A stretch of 64,000 nucleotides of DNA from Bradyrhizobium rifense (GTDB lineage: Bacteria; Pseudomonadota; Alphaproteobacteria; Rhizobiales; Xanthobacteraceae). Positions 8,284 to 15,723 of this stretch are shown piece after piece; position 1 is the first letter of the stretch; each line of letters begins with the position of its first letter. The stretch is taken from assembly GCF_008123425.1 (NCBI RefSeq), contig NZ_VSSS01000033.1, positions 123,313-187,312 of the forward strand. The letters are read 5' to 3'. Made by a program: the position numbers and the translations under genes. The notes beneath the pieces are model-generated. The model was not told the DNA's origin. It did no database searches and saw only the letters and a program-made list of their open reading frames with translations.

Positions 8284-9090
8284 TTAGGCGAAGTAGCAGC
8301 TGACCGAGCCGTAGGCGCCATAATCGGCTTGAATTGTGTCGCCCTTGCGGGTCTCGATCGGACGGATGAAGGAGCCGGCGAGCACGATTTGGCCGGGCTC
8401 CAGCGCTAGCCCAAGCGGCGCGATCTTGTTGGCGAGCCAGGCGACTGCAGTTGCGGGATGATTGAGCACGCCGGCGGCAAGGCCGGTCTCTTCGAGCTGA
8501 CCGTTCTTGAAGCAGAGCGCGCCGATCCAGCGCAGATCGGCGTCGAGCGGGCGGATCGGCCGGCCGCCGAGCACGATGCCGGCATTCGCCGCATTGTCGG
8601 CGATGGTGTCGTAGATCTTTCGCGTGGCTTTCGTCGTGGGATCGACGCGCTCGATCCGCGTGTCCAGGATCTCCAGCGCCGGCACCACGAAGTCGGTGGC
8701 GTTGAGCACGTCGAACATCGTGCAGTCGGGGCCTTCGAGCCGCTTGCTCATGACGAAGGCGAGCTCGGCCTCGACGCGCGTCGCGATAAAACGTTCGGTC
8801 GGGACGAGGCCGCCGTCGGCGAAGAACATGTCGTCGAGCAGAACGCCGGAATCCGGTTCGTCGATATTGAGCGCGCTCTGCATCGCCTTCGAGGTCAGGC
8901 CGATCTTGTGACCTTTGACGAGGCGTCCCTCGGCGATCTTGATGTCGACCCACGCCTTCTGAATCGCGTAGGCATGGGCAATAGTGATGTCAGGGAAATC
9001 CTGCGAGAGCTGCCGGATCTGCACGCGGGTCTTTTCCGCCTGGTGCAGACGGTTCGCGCAAGCAAGGATATCGTCTTTGGAAAGCGCCAT
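8284..9090 (-). CDS. hpaH: 2-oxo-hept-4-ene-1,7-dioate hydratase
   Basis: A 268-residue hydratase, matching the usual length of HpaH (about 267). The ATG at 9088-9090 gives a protein beginning MALSKDDILACANRLHQAEK; the open frame further upstream enters the regulatory region and was not used. The segments GHKIGLTSKAMQ and NHPATAVAWLANKI are typical of the HpaH/MhpD family. It adds water to the dienoate before aldol cleavage to pyruvate and succinate semialdehyde. It is the first gene of the minus-strand hpa operon, divergent from hpaR, so the promoter and operator should lie at 9091-9202. Confidence 0.92.
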   Translation of the reverse strand: MALSKDDILACANRLHQAEKTRVQIRQLSQDFPDITIAHAYAIQKAWVDIKIAEGRLVKGHKIGLTSKAMQSALNIDEPDSGVLLDDMFFADGGLVPTERFIATRVEAELAFVMSKRLEGPDCTMFDVLNATDFVVPALEILDTRIERVDPTTKATRKIYDTIADNAANAGIVLGGRPIRPLDADLRWIGALCFKNGQLEETGLAAGVLNHPATAVAWLANKIAPLGLALEPGQIVLAGSFIRPIETRKGDTIQADYGAYGSVSCYFA

Positions 9091-9123
9091 TGGTGATCGA
9101 CCAAAATCGTGGTGCCCGGAAAT

Positions 9124-9139
9124 ACTTAACATGTTAAGT
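9124..9139. promoter_or_regulatory. Perfect 16-bp palindrome, candidate HpaR operator
   Basis: ACTTAACATGTTAAGT is perfectly self-complementary. It lies 34 bases before the hpaH start and 63 bases before the hpaR start, inside the only divergent gap of the cluster. MarR-family repressors such as HpaR bind palindromes of about this size in the promoter they share. Binding is inferred. Confidence 0.7.
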
Positions 9140-9202
9140 GAATGCGTCAAACTGAATCTGGGCTTGCTGCACTGCAAACTTTTTGCGGCTTGAAAGGGCG
9201 AT

Positions 9203-9721
9203 ATGGCGAAGAGACCGGCTGATCCCACCAACGGAAACGCGCCTGCCGCGCGCCAGGTGCCGATGCGCGATTTCTCGCGATCGCTGCCAATGTCGCTGCT
9301 GCGGGCACGCGAGGCGGTGATGCGGCAATTTCGCCCATCGCTGCGCGAGCACGGCCTGACCGAGCAGCAATGGCGCATTCTGCGCGCGCTCGCCGCCATC
9401 GACGGCGCCGAGGTCACGGAACTCGCGCGCACCGCGTTTCTCCTGGGGCCGAGCCTGTCGCGCATCCTGCGCGACCTCGAGGCGCGCAATTTGATCGAGC
9501 GCAAGACCGCGAAGGCGGATCAGCGCCGCAGCATGGTCTCGATTTCGAAAGAGGGCGTGAAACTGATGGCCTCCGTCGCGCCGTCCTCGGAGGCGATCTA
9601 TGCCGAGATCACGCAGCGTTTCGGCGCGCGCAAGCTCGCCGAGTTGCAGGAGATGCTCGGAGAGTTGGAATTGTGCCTCGCTTCCGCGGAAGCGCGTGAC
9701 GAGATCACGGACGACGCGTAA
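9203..9721 (+). CDS. hpaR: HpaR, MarR-family regulator of homoprotocatechuate degradation
   Basis: A 172-residue regulator with a long N-terminal tail followed by the hallmark HpaR segment MRDFSRSLPMSLLRAREAVM and LTEQQWRILRAL. The winged-helix DNA-binding region covers about residues 70-125, including the wing at KADQRRSMVSIS. A ribosome-binding sequence GAAAGGG precedes the ATG at 9203. It is transcribed away from the hpa operon and probably represses both directions from the palindrome at 9124-9139, with release by an aromatic intermediate. This agrees with known HpaR proteins. Confidence 0.93.
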   Translation: MAKRPADPTNGNAPAARQVPMRDFSRSLPMSLLRAREAVMRQFRPSLREHGLTEQQWRILRALAAIDGAEVTELARTAFLLGPSLSRILRDLEARNLIERKTAKADQRRSMVSISKEGVKLMASVAPSSEAIYAEITQRFGARKLAELQEMLGELELCLASAEARDEITDDA

Positions 9722-10026
9722 CGGCAAATTTGCATGATGACTTTCCCGTCACGCATGACTGTCGTCATTGCATAACGCGTGGGCAGCGCGCGCGACGTGA
9801 ATTGCGCGAGATCCCCTGGAAAAGCAGCTGAGAATAGATCGCCGCCGCAGGTGTTAATCACTTCTGGGGCGTGACCTCTCCGCACTTAGTCGATGACATC
9901 TCAATATCAATTTACTCACGCCGGAAGAGTCCGTAAGTAGCATCCGGCTCTGTATTCAGAACAAAGCCAAAAGAACGCGAAGACAAAGAAGGGCCGACAA
10001 GGATGCCCGGCCCCAGGGAGGAATGT
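9722..10026. other. Intergenic region upstream of the ABC-transporter operon
   Basis: About 305 bases without a convincing gene. It must hold the promoter of the solute-binding-protein operon. A strong ribosome-binding sequence AGGGAGGAA sits at 10015-10023 just before the ATG at 10027. I see repeated GTCATGC/GCATGAC-like short motifs near 9732-9770 but no confident operator and no terminator for hpaR. Confidence 0.5.
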
Positions 10027-11172
10027 ATGAGACTGACGAGACGCGATTTCGCTGCCGGAATTGCTGCCGGTATTGCCGCGCCATACCTCATCAAGAGCGC
10101 GAATGCGCAGGGCGCCACCATCAAGATCGGCATGTGCGCGCCCGTCACCGGCCCCGCCGCTGAATCCGGCGGTTACGCCATCAAGGGCGCCAAGCTCGCG
10201 CTTGAAGCCGTCAATAAGGCCGGCGGCATTCTGGGGAAGCAGGGCGAGTTGATCGTCGAGGACGATCAGACCACCAATCCCGGTATCGTGCTCGCCTTCT
10301 CCAAGCTCGCCTCTCAACCCGACATCGTCGGATTCCTCGGTTCGATCCGTTCGACCCAGGTCCACGCGATGGCGCCGGACGTCATCAAGCTCGGCAAGCC
10401 CGTGATGATCGGCGGTACCGATCCGAACCTCACCCATATGGGCAACCAATGGCTGTTCCGTTTCCGCCCCAATGACAGCTATTCCGGCCGCGTCATCGCC
10501 GAATACGGCGTCAGCACGCTCGGCAAGAAGAAATGGGCCGTGCTGCATTCGACCGACGCCTTCGGCACCGCCGGCGGCAAGGCGCTGACGGGCGCACTGG
10601 AAAAGCTCGGTGCCCCCTCGGTGCTCGACCAGGGCTACGCCAACCAGAGCCAGGACTTCACGCCGGTCGTGCTCGCGATCAAGCAGTCGGGCGCCGACAT
10701 CCTCGGTTCCTACTTCACCTTCGAGAACGACCTCGGCATTTTTGCCCGCCAGCTCCGTCAACTCGGCGTCAACATCCCGTGGGTTGGCTCGCCCTCGATC
10801 GTCAACATCACCGCGCTGAAGCTCGCCGGTCCCGCGCTCTACAACACCTATGGCGTCGCCGACTATGCCGAGGATTCCAGCGAGGGCTCGAAGGCGTTCG
10901 GCAAGATCTACCGCGATGCGGTCAAGGTCGCGCCTGACAACCAGAGCTCCTGGACGTTCGATGCGATCAACGTCTTGTCGGCGGCGATCAACAAGGCAGG
11001 TTCCACCGATCCCGCCAAGATCCGCGAAGCCATCCTGGCGACCAAAAAATTCGCCGGCGCCGAGGGCGAATATAATTTCGACCAGAACGGCGACGGTCTT
11101 CACGGCTACAACATCGTGAAGAACGAGAAGGGGAATATCGTCTTCGACAAGCACATCGAGTTCAACGACTGA
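10027..11172 (+). CDS. Branched-chain amino acid-type ABC transporter, substrate-binding protein
   Basis: A 381-residue periplasmic binding protein of the LivJ/Leu-binding type I fold. The N-terminus MRLTRRDFAAGIAAGIAAPY contains a TRRDF motif, so export may use the Tat pathway; cleavage is likely after SANAQG. The mature start IKIGMCAPVTGPAAESGG is typical of the family. The ATG at 10027 was chosen for its strong ribosome-binding sequence at 10015-10023. It heads an operon with permease and ATPase genes. The ligand may be a branched-chain amino acid or, given the neighbouring hpa genes, an aromatic acid; the latter is inference. Confidence 0.9.
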   Translation: MRLTRRDFAAGIAAGIAAPYLIKSANAQGATIKIGMCAPVTGPAAESGGYAIKGAKLALEAVNKAGGILGKQGELIVEDDQTTNPGIVLAFSKLASQPDIVGFLGSIRSTQVHAMAPDVIKLGKPVMIGGTDPNLTHMGNQWLFRFRPNDSYSGRVIAEYGVSTLGKKKWAVLHSTDAFGTAGGKALTGALEKLGAPSVLDQGYANQSQDFTPVVLAIKQSGADILGSYFTFENDLGIFARQLRQLGVNIPWVGSPSIVNITALKLAGPALYNTYGVADYAEDSSEGSKAFGKIYRDAVKVAPDNQSSWTFDAINVLSAAINKAGSTDPAKIREAILATKKFAGAEGEYNFDQNGDGLHGYNIVKNEKGNIVFDKHIEFND

Positions 11173-11180
11173 CGTTCTCG

Positions 11181-11209
11181 CGACCTCCCCGATGATATCG
11201 GGGAGGTCG
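11181..11209 (+). terminator. Strong hairpin after the substrate-binding-protein gene
   Basis: A perfect 12-bp stem, CGACCTCCCCGA paired with TCGGGGAGGTCG, around a 5-base loop, 8 bases past the stop codon. There is no U-tract. This placement is typical of hairpins that stabilise the binding-protein mRNA or attenuate transcription into the permease genes. Confidence 0.7.
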
Positions 11210-11255
11210 ATACGTCATTCAGTGGACGAATCTGACCCTCCAACAGAAGCTTGTC

Positions 11256-12128
11256 ATGGATCTCGCCCTGCAACTGCTCTTTACCGGGATCGGTATCGGC
11301 GCCGTCTACGCGCTGGTCGCGCTCGGCTTCGTGCTGATCTTTCGTGCCACCAATGTGGTGAATTTCGCCCAGGGCGAATTCTCGATGGTCGCGGCCTATC
11401 TGATGGTGGTCGCAGTCGAGGCCGGTTTGCCCTATTGGGCGGCCTTCATCGTCGCGCTGCTCGGCATGGCGCTGCTCGGTGTGGTCTTCAATCTCGGCGT
11501 CTATTATCCGCTGCGCCACCGCACCTATCTGCCTGTCATCATCGCCACCATCGGCGCCTCGATCCTGCTCGCCAATTCCGTGCTCGCGATCTACGGCCCG
11601 CAGCCGCAGGTGCTGGAAGGCTGGTTTGAAACGCCCGGCATTCAGGTCGGCCCGGTCTATCTCGACAGCCAGTATCTCCTGATCATCGGCGTCACGATCT
11701 GTCTCGTGATCTTCAATTTCTGGTTCTTCGAGAAGACCTTGCTCGGCAAGAAGCTGCAGGCGACCTCGCAGGACAAGGAAATGGCCTCCCTGCTCGGCAT
11801 TTCCGTCTCCACGATGATCATGATCACCTTCATCTATTCCGCGGTGCTCGGTGGCCTTGCCGGCATTCTGGTCGCGCCCGTGCTGTTCGTCTCGATCCAG
11901 ATGGGCTCGACCATCGCGCTGAAGGCGTTCGCGGCCACCATCATCGGCGGGTTCGGCGACGTCACTGGCGCCATCATCGGCGGCCTCGCGCTCGGCGTGA
12001 TCGAGACCTTTGGTGCGGCCTATATCTCTGTGCCCTACAAGGACGGCTTCGCCTTCCTGGTGCTGATCGCCTTCCTGATCTTCCGGCCGCAGGGCATCTT
12101 CGGCGAACGCGTGGCGGAGAAGGCATGA
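11256..12128 (+). CDS. Branched-chain amino acid-type ABC transporter permease (LivH family)
   Basis: A 290-residue inner-membrane protein with about eight hydrophobic segments. The start MDLALQLLFTGIGIGAVYAL and the segments NVVNFAQGEFSMVAAYL and KAFAATIIGGFGDVTGAIIG are LivH hallmarks. It forms one half of the transmembrane channel, paired with the LivM domain of the next gene. Its stop overlaps the next start by 4 bases (ATGA), so translation is coupled. Confidence 0.93.
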   Translation: MDLALQLLFTGIGIGAVYALVALGFVLIFRATNVVNFAQGEFSMVAAYLMVVAVEAGLPYWAAFIVALLGMALLGVVFNLGVYYPLRHRTYLPVIIATIGASILLANSVLAIYGPQPQVLEGWFETPGIQVGPVYLDSQYLLIIGVTICLVIFNFWFFEKTLLGKKLQATSQDKEMASLLGISVSTMIMITFIYSAVLGGLAGILVAPVLFVSIQMGSTIALKAFAATIIGGFGDVTGAIIGGLALGVIETFGAAYISVPYKDGFAFLVLIAFLIFRPQGIFGERVAEKA

Positions 12129-13903
12129 GCGCTCCCAGCGACAACATGCCGATTCCGGCACAAGCCATCCACTCGAAGCCGTTGCTCGTCCGGCACCTGC
12201 CGTATTTCATCGGCGCGGCCATCCTGGTCGTGCTTGCGGCCAACATGAACTTCGACGGATACGTTCATAACATCCTGCTCCAGGCGACCACGTTCGCGAT
12301 CGCAGTGTTCGGGCTCTCGGTCGTGCTCGGCCTGTGCGGCCAGATCAATCTGGCGCAGGCCGCGTTCTTCGGGCTCGGCGCCTATGCGGTCGGCATCGGC
12401 ACGACGGATCTGCAGGTCAGCTTCTGGCTGTGCCTGATCGGCGGCTGCGTGATCTCGCTGCTGGCCGGCGCCCTGCTGGGCGCGTCGACCTTGCGGCTCG
12501 GCGGTCATTACCTTGCGATGGTGACGATCTCGTTCCAGCAGATCGTCACGCTGGTGATGATCAACGCGATCTGGCTAACGCATGGTCCCGACGGCGTCTC
12601 CAACATCAGGCGTCCGGACCTGTTCCAAAGCTCGCAGAGCTATCTCGCCTTCTGCGTCGCGATGCTCGCGATCGTCGGCTACCTGGTCTGGCATCTCTCC
12701 GACACCAAGCTCGGCCGCGCTATGCGGGCGGTGCGCGACAACGAGCTTGCGGCCGGGGTCAACGGCATCGACGTCTTCCGCACCAAGATCTACGCGTTTG
12801 CGCTGTGCGCGCTGCTCGGCGGGCTCGCGGGCGGATTGTTCGCCGGCGGCTTCGCCTATGTCAGCCCCGATCAGTTCTCCTTCGCGGAATCGATCGTGTT
12901 CCTGACGATGTCGCTGCTCGGCGGCGTGGCCTCGCCGATCGGCTCTGCCATCGGCACGGGTCTCCTGATTCTGATCCCGGAATGGCTGCGCTTCCTCAAG
13001 AGCGTGCCGGGCCTGTATCTCGCGATCTACGGCCTGTTCGTGATCCTGATCATCCGCTTCATGCCCGACGGCATCTGGGGCTTTGTCGCGGATGCCTTCA
13101 CGCGCTGGCGCGCCAAGATCAAGACACCGCCGGCATCAGCGGCCTTGCAGCTCAAGCCCGCGACGGTCGGCGGCGACATCGTGCTGGAAGTGACGGGGCT
13201 CTCGAAATATTTCGGTGGCCTCAAGGCCGTCGATGGCGTCGACATCGCCGTGAAGCGCGGCGGCGTGCATGCGCTGATCGGGCCGAACGGCTCGGGCAAG
13301 ACCACGACGCTCAACGTGCTCTCGGGTCTCTATGTGGCGACCGCCGGCAAGATCGTGCTCGACGGCACCGACATCACCCACATGCCGCCGCATCAGCGCA
13401 CGGCGTCGGGGCTCGGCCGCACCTTCCAGAACATCCGCCTGTTCCGTTCAATGACGGCGCTGGAGAATGTCGAGATCGGCGCGGAGCGGCCCGGCAACAC
13501 CATGGTCGGGAAGGGCGATGATGCGCTCACCGAGCGTGCGATGGAAGCGCTGACCTTCGTCGGCCTGGGAAGCCGCGCCAACGAGCTGATCTCGAGCTTC
13601 TCCTACGGCCATCAGCGCCTGATCGAGATCGCGCGCGCTCTGGCGTCGAACCCGACGCTGCTGCTGCTCGACGAGCCCGCGGCCGGCCTCAACTCGACGG
13701 AAAAGCTCGAGCTGCACGAGCTTCTCAAGCGTATCGCCGCGCAGGGCTTGACTATCCTGATCATCGATCACGACATGACGCTGGTCTCGGAAGCAGCCCA
13801 GCACATCACTGTGCTCAACTTCGGACGCCGCATTGCGGATGGCGAATCCATGGCCGTGCTGCGTCATCCCGACGTCGTCTCCGCCTATCTCGGGAGCGAA
13901 TGA
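12125..13903 (+). CDS. Fused LivM permease and LivG ATP-binding protein
   Basis: A 592-residue fusion. Residues about 20-325 form a LivM-type permease, with INLAQAAFFGLGAYAVG and the segment SLLGGVASPIGSAIGTGLL. Residues about 345-592 form a LivG-type ATPase with Walker A GPNGSGKTT, the Q-loop region GRTFQNIRLF, signature-like FSYGHQRLIEIARAL and Walker B LLLLDEPAAGL. In most systems these are two genes. The intact domains and continuous frame argue for a genuine fusion, not a sequencing error. It would fix subunit stoichiometry. The next gene starts inside its stop codon. Confidence 0.93.
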   Translation: MSAPSDNMPIPAQAIHSKPLLVRHLPYFIGAAILVVLAANMNFDGYVHNILLQATTFAIAVFGLSVVLGLCGQINLAQAAFFGLGAYAVGIGTTDLQVSFWLCLIGGCVISLLAGALLGASTLRLGGHYLAMVTISFQQIVTLVMINAIWLTHGPDGVSNIRRPDLFQSSQSYLAFCVAMLAIVGYLVWHLSDTKLGRAMRAVRDNELAAGVNGIDVFRTKIYAFALCALLGGLAGGLFAGGFAYVSPDQFSFAESIVFLTMSLLGGVASPIGSAIGTGLLILIPEWLRFLKSVPGLYLAIYGLFVILIIRFMPDGIWGFVADAFTRWRAKIKTPPASAALQLKPATVGGDIVLEVTGLSKYFGGLKAVDGVDIAVKRGGVHALIGPNGSGKTTTLNVLSGLYVATAGKIVLDGTDITHMPPHQRTASGLGRTFQNIRLFRSMTALENVEIGAERPGNTMVGKGDDALTERAMEALTFVGLGSRANELISSFSYGHQRLIEIARALASNPTLLLLDEPAAGLNSTEKLELHELLKRIAAQGLTILIIDHDMTLVSEAAQHITVLNFGRRIADGESMAVLRHPDVVSAYLGSE

Positions 13904-14631
13904 TGCCGTTGCTCGAAATCCGCAATCTCGTGGTGCGCTACGGCGAGATCGAAGCGCTGCGCGGCGTGACCTGCGCCGTCGAAGAGGGACAGGTGGTGAC
14001 GCTGCTCGGCGCCAATGGTGCCGGCAAGTCGACGACGCTGCGCGCGATCTCGGGGCTCGCAAAACCAACGTCGGGCGACATCCTGTACGACGGCAAGTCG
14101 ATCGCGGGGCTCGGCCCGGAAGCGATCGTCCGCATGGGTATCAGCCACGTGCCGGAAGGCCGCCGCGTCTTCCCCGGGCTGACGGTGAAAGAGAACATCA
14201 TGCTCGGCGCGTCCAACCGCCGGGCCGCGACCTCGGAGATCTCGCGCGAGGCGGATGCGATGTTCGACCTGTTCCCGGATATCCGCAAGTTCACCAACGC
14301 GCTCGGCTGGACGCTGTCCGGCGGCCAGCTCCAGATGGTGGCAGTCGCGCGCGGGCTGATGGCAAAGCCGCGGCTGTTGCTGCTGGATGAGCCGTCGCTT
14401 GGGCTAGCGCCGGTCATCGTGCAAGCCGTGTTCAAGATCATTTCCGAGATCCGCCGCAACACGACCGTGTTGCTGGTCGAGCAGAACGCGCGCATGGGCC
14501 TGTCGGTCGCTGATTACGGCTATGTGCTCGAGACCGGCCGCATCGTGCTCGGCGGCAAGCCCGACGAGCTCTGGGGCAACGAGGCCATCCGCGCCGCCTA
14601 TCTCGGCGGCCATGCCAAGGTGAGCGCGTAA
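13900..14631 (+). CDS. Branched-chain amino acid-type ABC transporter ATPase (LivF family)
   Basis: A 243-residue ATPase with Walker A LGANGAGKST, the LivF-type segment GISHVPEGRRVFPGLTVKEN, signature LSGGQLQMVAVARGL and Walker B LLLLDEPSLGLAP. It partners the LivG domain of the fused upstream protein. The ATG at 13900 overlaps the preceding stop (ATGA); the in-frame ATG at 13903 is an alternative. This completes a four-function transporter encoded by four genes, with one fusion. Confidence 0.93.
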   Translation: MMPLLEIRNLVVRYGEIEALRGVTCAVEEGQVVTLLGANGAGKSTTLRAISGLAKPTSGDILYDGKSIAGLGPEAIVRMGISHVPEGRRVFPGLTVKENIMLGASNRRAATSEISREADAMFDLFPDIRKFTNALGWTLSGGQLQMVAVARGLMAKPRLLLLDEPSLGLAPVIVQAVFKIISEIRRNTTVLLVEQNARMGLSVADYGYVLETGRIVLGGKPDELWGNEAIRAAYLGGHAKVSA

Positions 14632-14683
14632 CAGGAGGGTTCCGTCCAGGGTCCCGATCCGGGTCCCCTTGCCGGACGGCACC

Positions 14684-14708
14684 CGGGCGGCGATAGTGTC
14701 GCCGCCCG
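14684..14708 (+). terminator. GC-rich hairpin after the transporter operon
   Basis: A perfect 10-bp stem, CGGGCGGCGA with TCGCCGCCCG, around a 5-base loop, about 50 bases past livF. There is no U-run, so it may be an mRNA-end structure instead of a classical terminator. A short piece resembling the REP arm at 1231 follows near 14748 (GTCATCGCGAGCGTAGCG). Confidence 0.5.
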
Positions 14709-14882
14709 CGAGGCCCGCACCCAGTGGGCGAGCGCATAGGTCTTGCGTCATCGCGAGCGTAGCGCGGCGGCCCGGTTCGCGGTAACAGCGAGGGTGTGCC
14801 GTCGCGGCGCTCGGCTGGTGACGACGGTCCAGACAACGCGGTCCAAAAAACACGCGTCCAAACAACGAAGAAGGAAGGCAAC

Positions 14883-15659
14883 GTGGCGAACAAGGTCAAG
14901 GAAATCTGGAAGTCGGGCAAGGCCGTGGTCAACGCGTGGCTCGCCATTCCCTCCGGCTTCTCCGCCGAGATGATCGCGCAATGCGGCTTCGACAGCGTCA
15001 CCGTCGACATCCAGCATGGCGTTCAGGATTATCAGTCGATGGTGCAGTGCTTCCAGGCCATGGACAAGCATCCGGTGACCCCGATGGTCCGCGTGCCCTG
15101 GAACGAGCCCGGCATCATCGGCAAGGTGCTCGACGGCGGCGCCTATGGCGTGATCTGCCCGATGGTCAACACGGCGCAGGAAGCCAAGAACCTCGTTTCC
15201 TATTCGAAATATCCGCCGAAGGGCGTCCGCTCCAACGGCCCGATCCGCGCCGGCATGTACGGCACCGCGGGTTCCTACCAGAAGACGGCCAACGACGACA
15301 TCGTGCTGCTGCCGATGATGGAAACCAAGACCGCGGTCGAGAACATGGAAGCGATCTTCGACGTCGAGGGCATCGACGGCGTCTATATCGGCCCGTCCGA
15401 TCTCGGCTTCTCCTACGGCCTCGAGCCGAAGCTCGACCGCACCGAGCCCGAGATCCTCGCGATCTACGACAAGATCATCAAGGAGTGCAGCAAGCGCGGC
15501 CTCAACGCCGGTATCCATTGCAGCGGCGCCGAAGGTGCGGCGCGCGCCATCAACATGGGCTTCAAGCTGGTGACGCTCTCGAACGAGGTCGGCCTGATGA
15601 CGACCTACGCCAAGATGCAGGTCAACGCGACCCGCAAGGATTCGGGCGGCAAGGCCTGA
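14883..15659 (+). CDS. HpcH/HpaI-family aldolase
   Basis: A 258-residue class II pyruvate aldolase-like enzyme. I chose the GTG at 14883, preceded by GAAGAAGGAAGG, because the frame upstream lacks family similarity. Expected catalytic and metal residues are visible: His in VDIQHGVQDY, Arg in MVRVPWNEP, Glu in MMETKTAV and Asp in GPSDLGFSYG. Such enzymes cleave 4-hydroxy-2-oxoacids to pyruvate and an aldehyde. It could supply the HpaI step missing from the hpa operon 5 kb away, or work with the next gene on a sugar-acid pathway; adjacency favours the second. Confidence 0.85.
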   Translation: MANKVKEIWKSGKAVVNAWLAIPSGFSAEMIAQCGFDSVTVDIQHGVQDYQSMVQCFQAMDKHPVTPMVRVPWNEPGIIGKVLDGGAYGVICPMVNTAQEAKNLVSYSKYPPKGVRSNGPIRAGMYGTAGSYQKTANDDIVLLPMMETKTAVENMEAIFDVEGIDGVYIGPSDLGFSYGLEPKLDRTEPEILAIYDKIIKECSKRGLNAGIHCSGAEGAARAINMGFKLVTLSNEVGLMTTYAKMQVNATRKDSGGKA

Positions 15660-15669
15660 AGATCCTCTT

Positions 15670-15695
15670 CCTCTCCCCGCTCTTGCGGGGAGAGG
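15670..15695 (+). terminator. Intergenic hairpin between aldolase and dehydratase genes
   Basis: A perfect 11-bp stem, CCTCTCCCCGC with GCGGGGAGAGG, around TCTT. There is no U-tract, and the next gene starts 28 bases later. It probably stabilises or tunes the two-gene message and does not end it. Confidence 0.5.
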
Positions 15696-15723
15696 CGAAA
15701 TACCAAGACCCAAGGAGACTCTC

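Noticed and set aside
14746..14805. A second copy of the type 1 REP palindrome
   Set aside because: Only a short, diverged arm fragment is recognisable and the mirror arm is missing.
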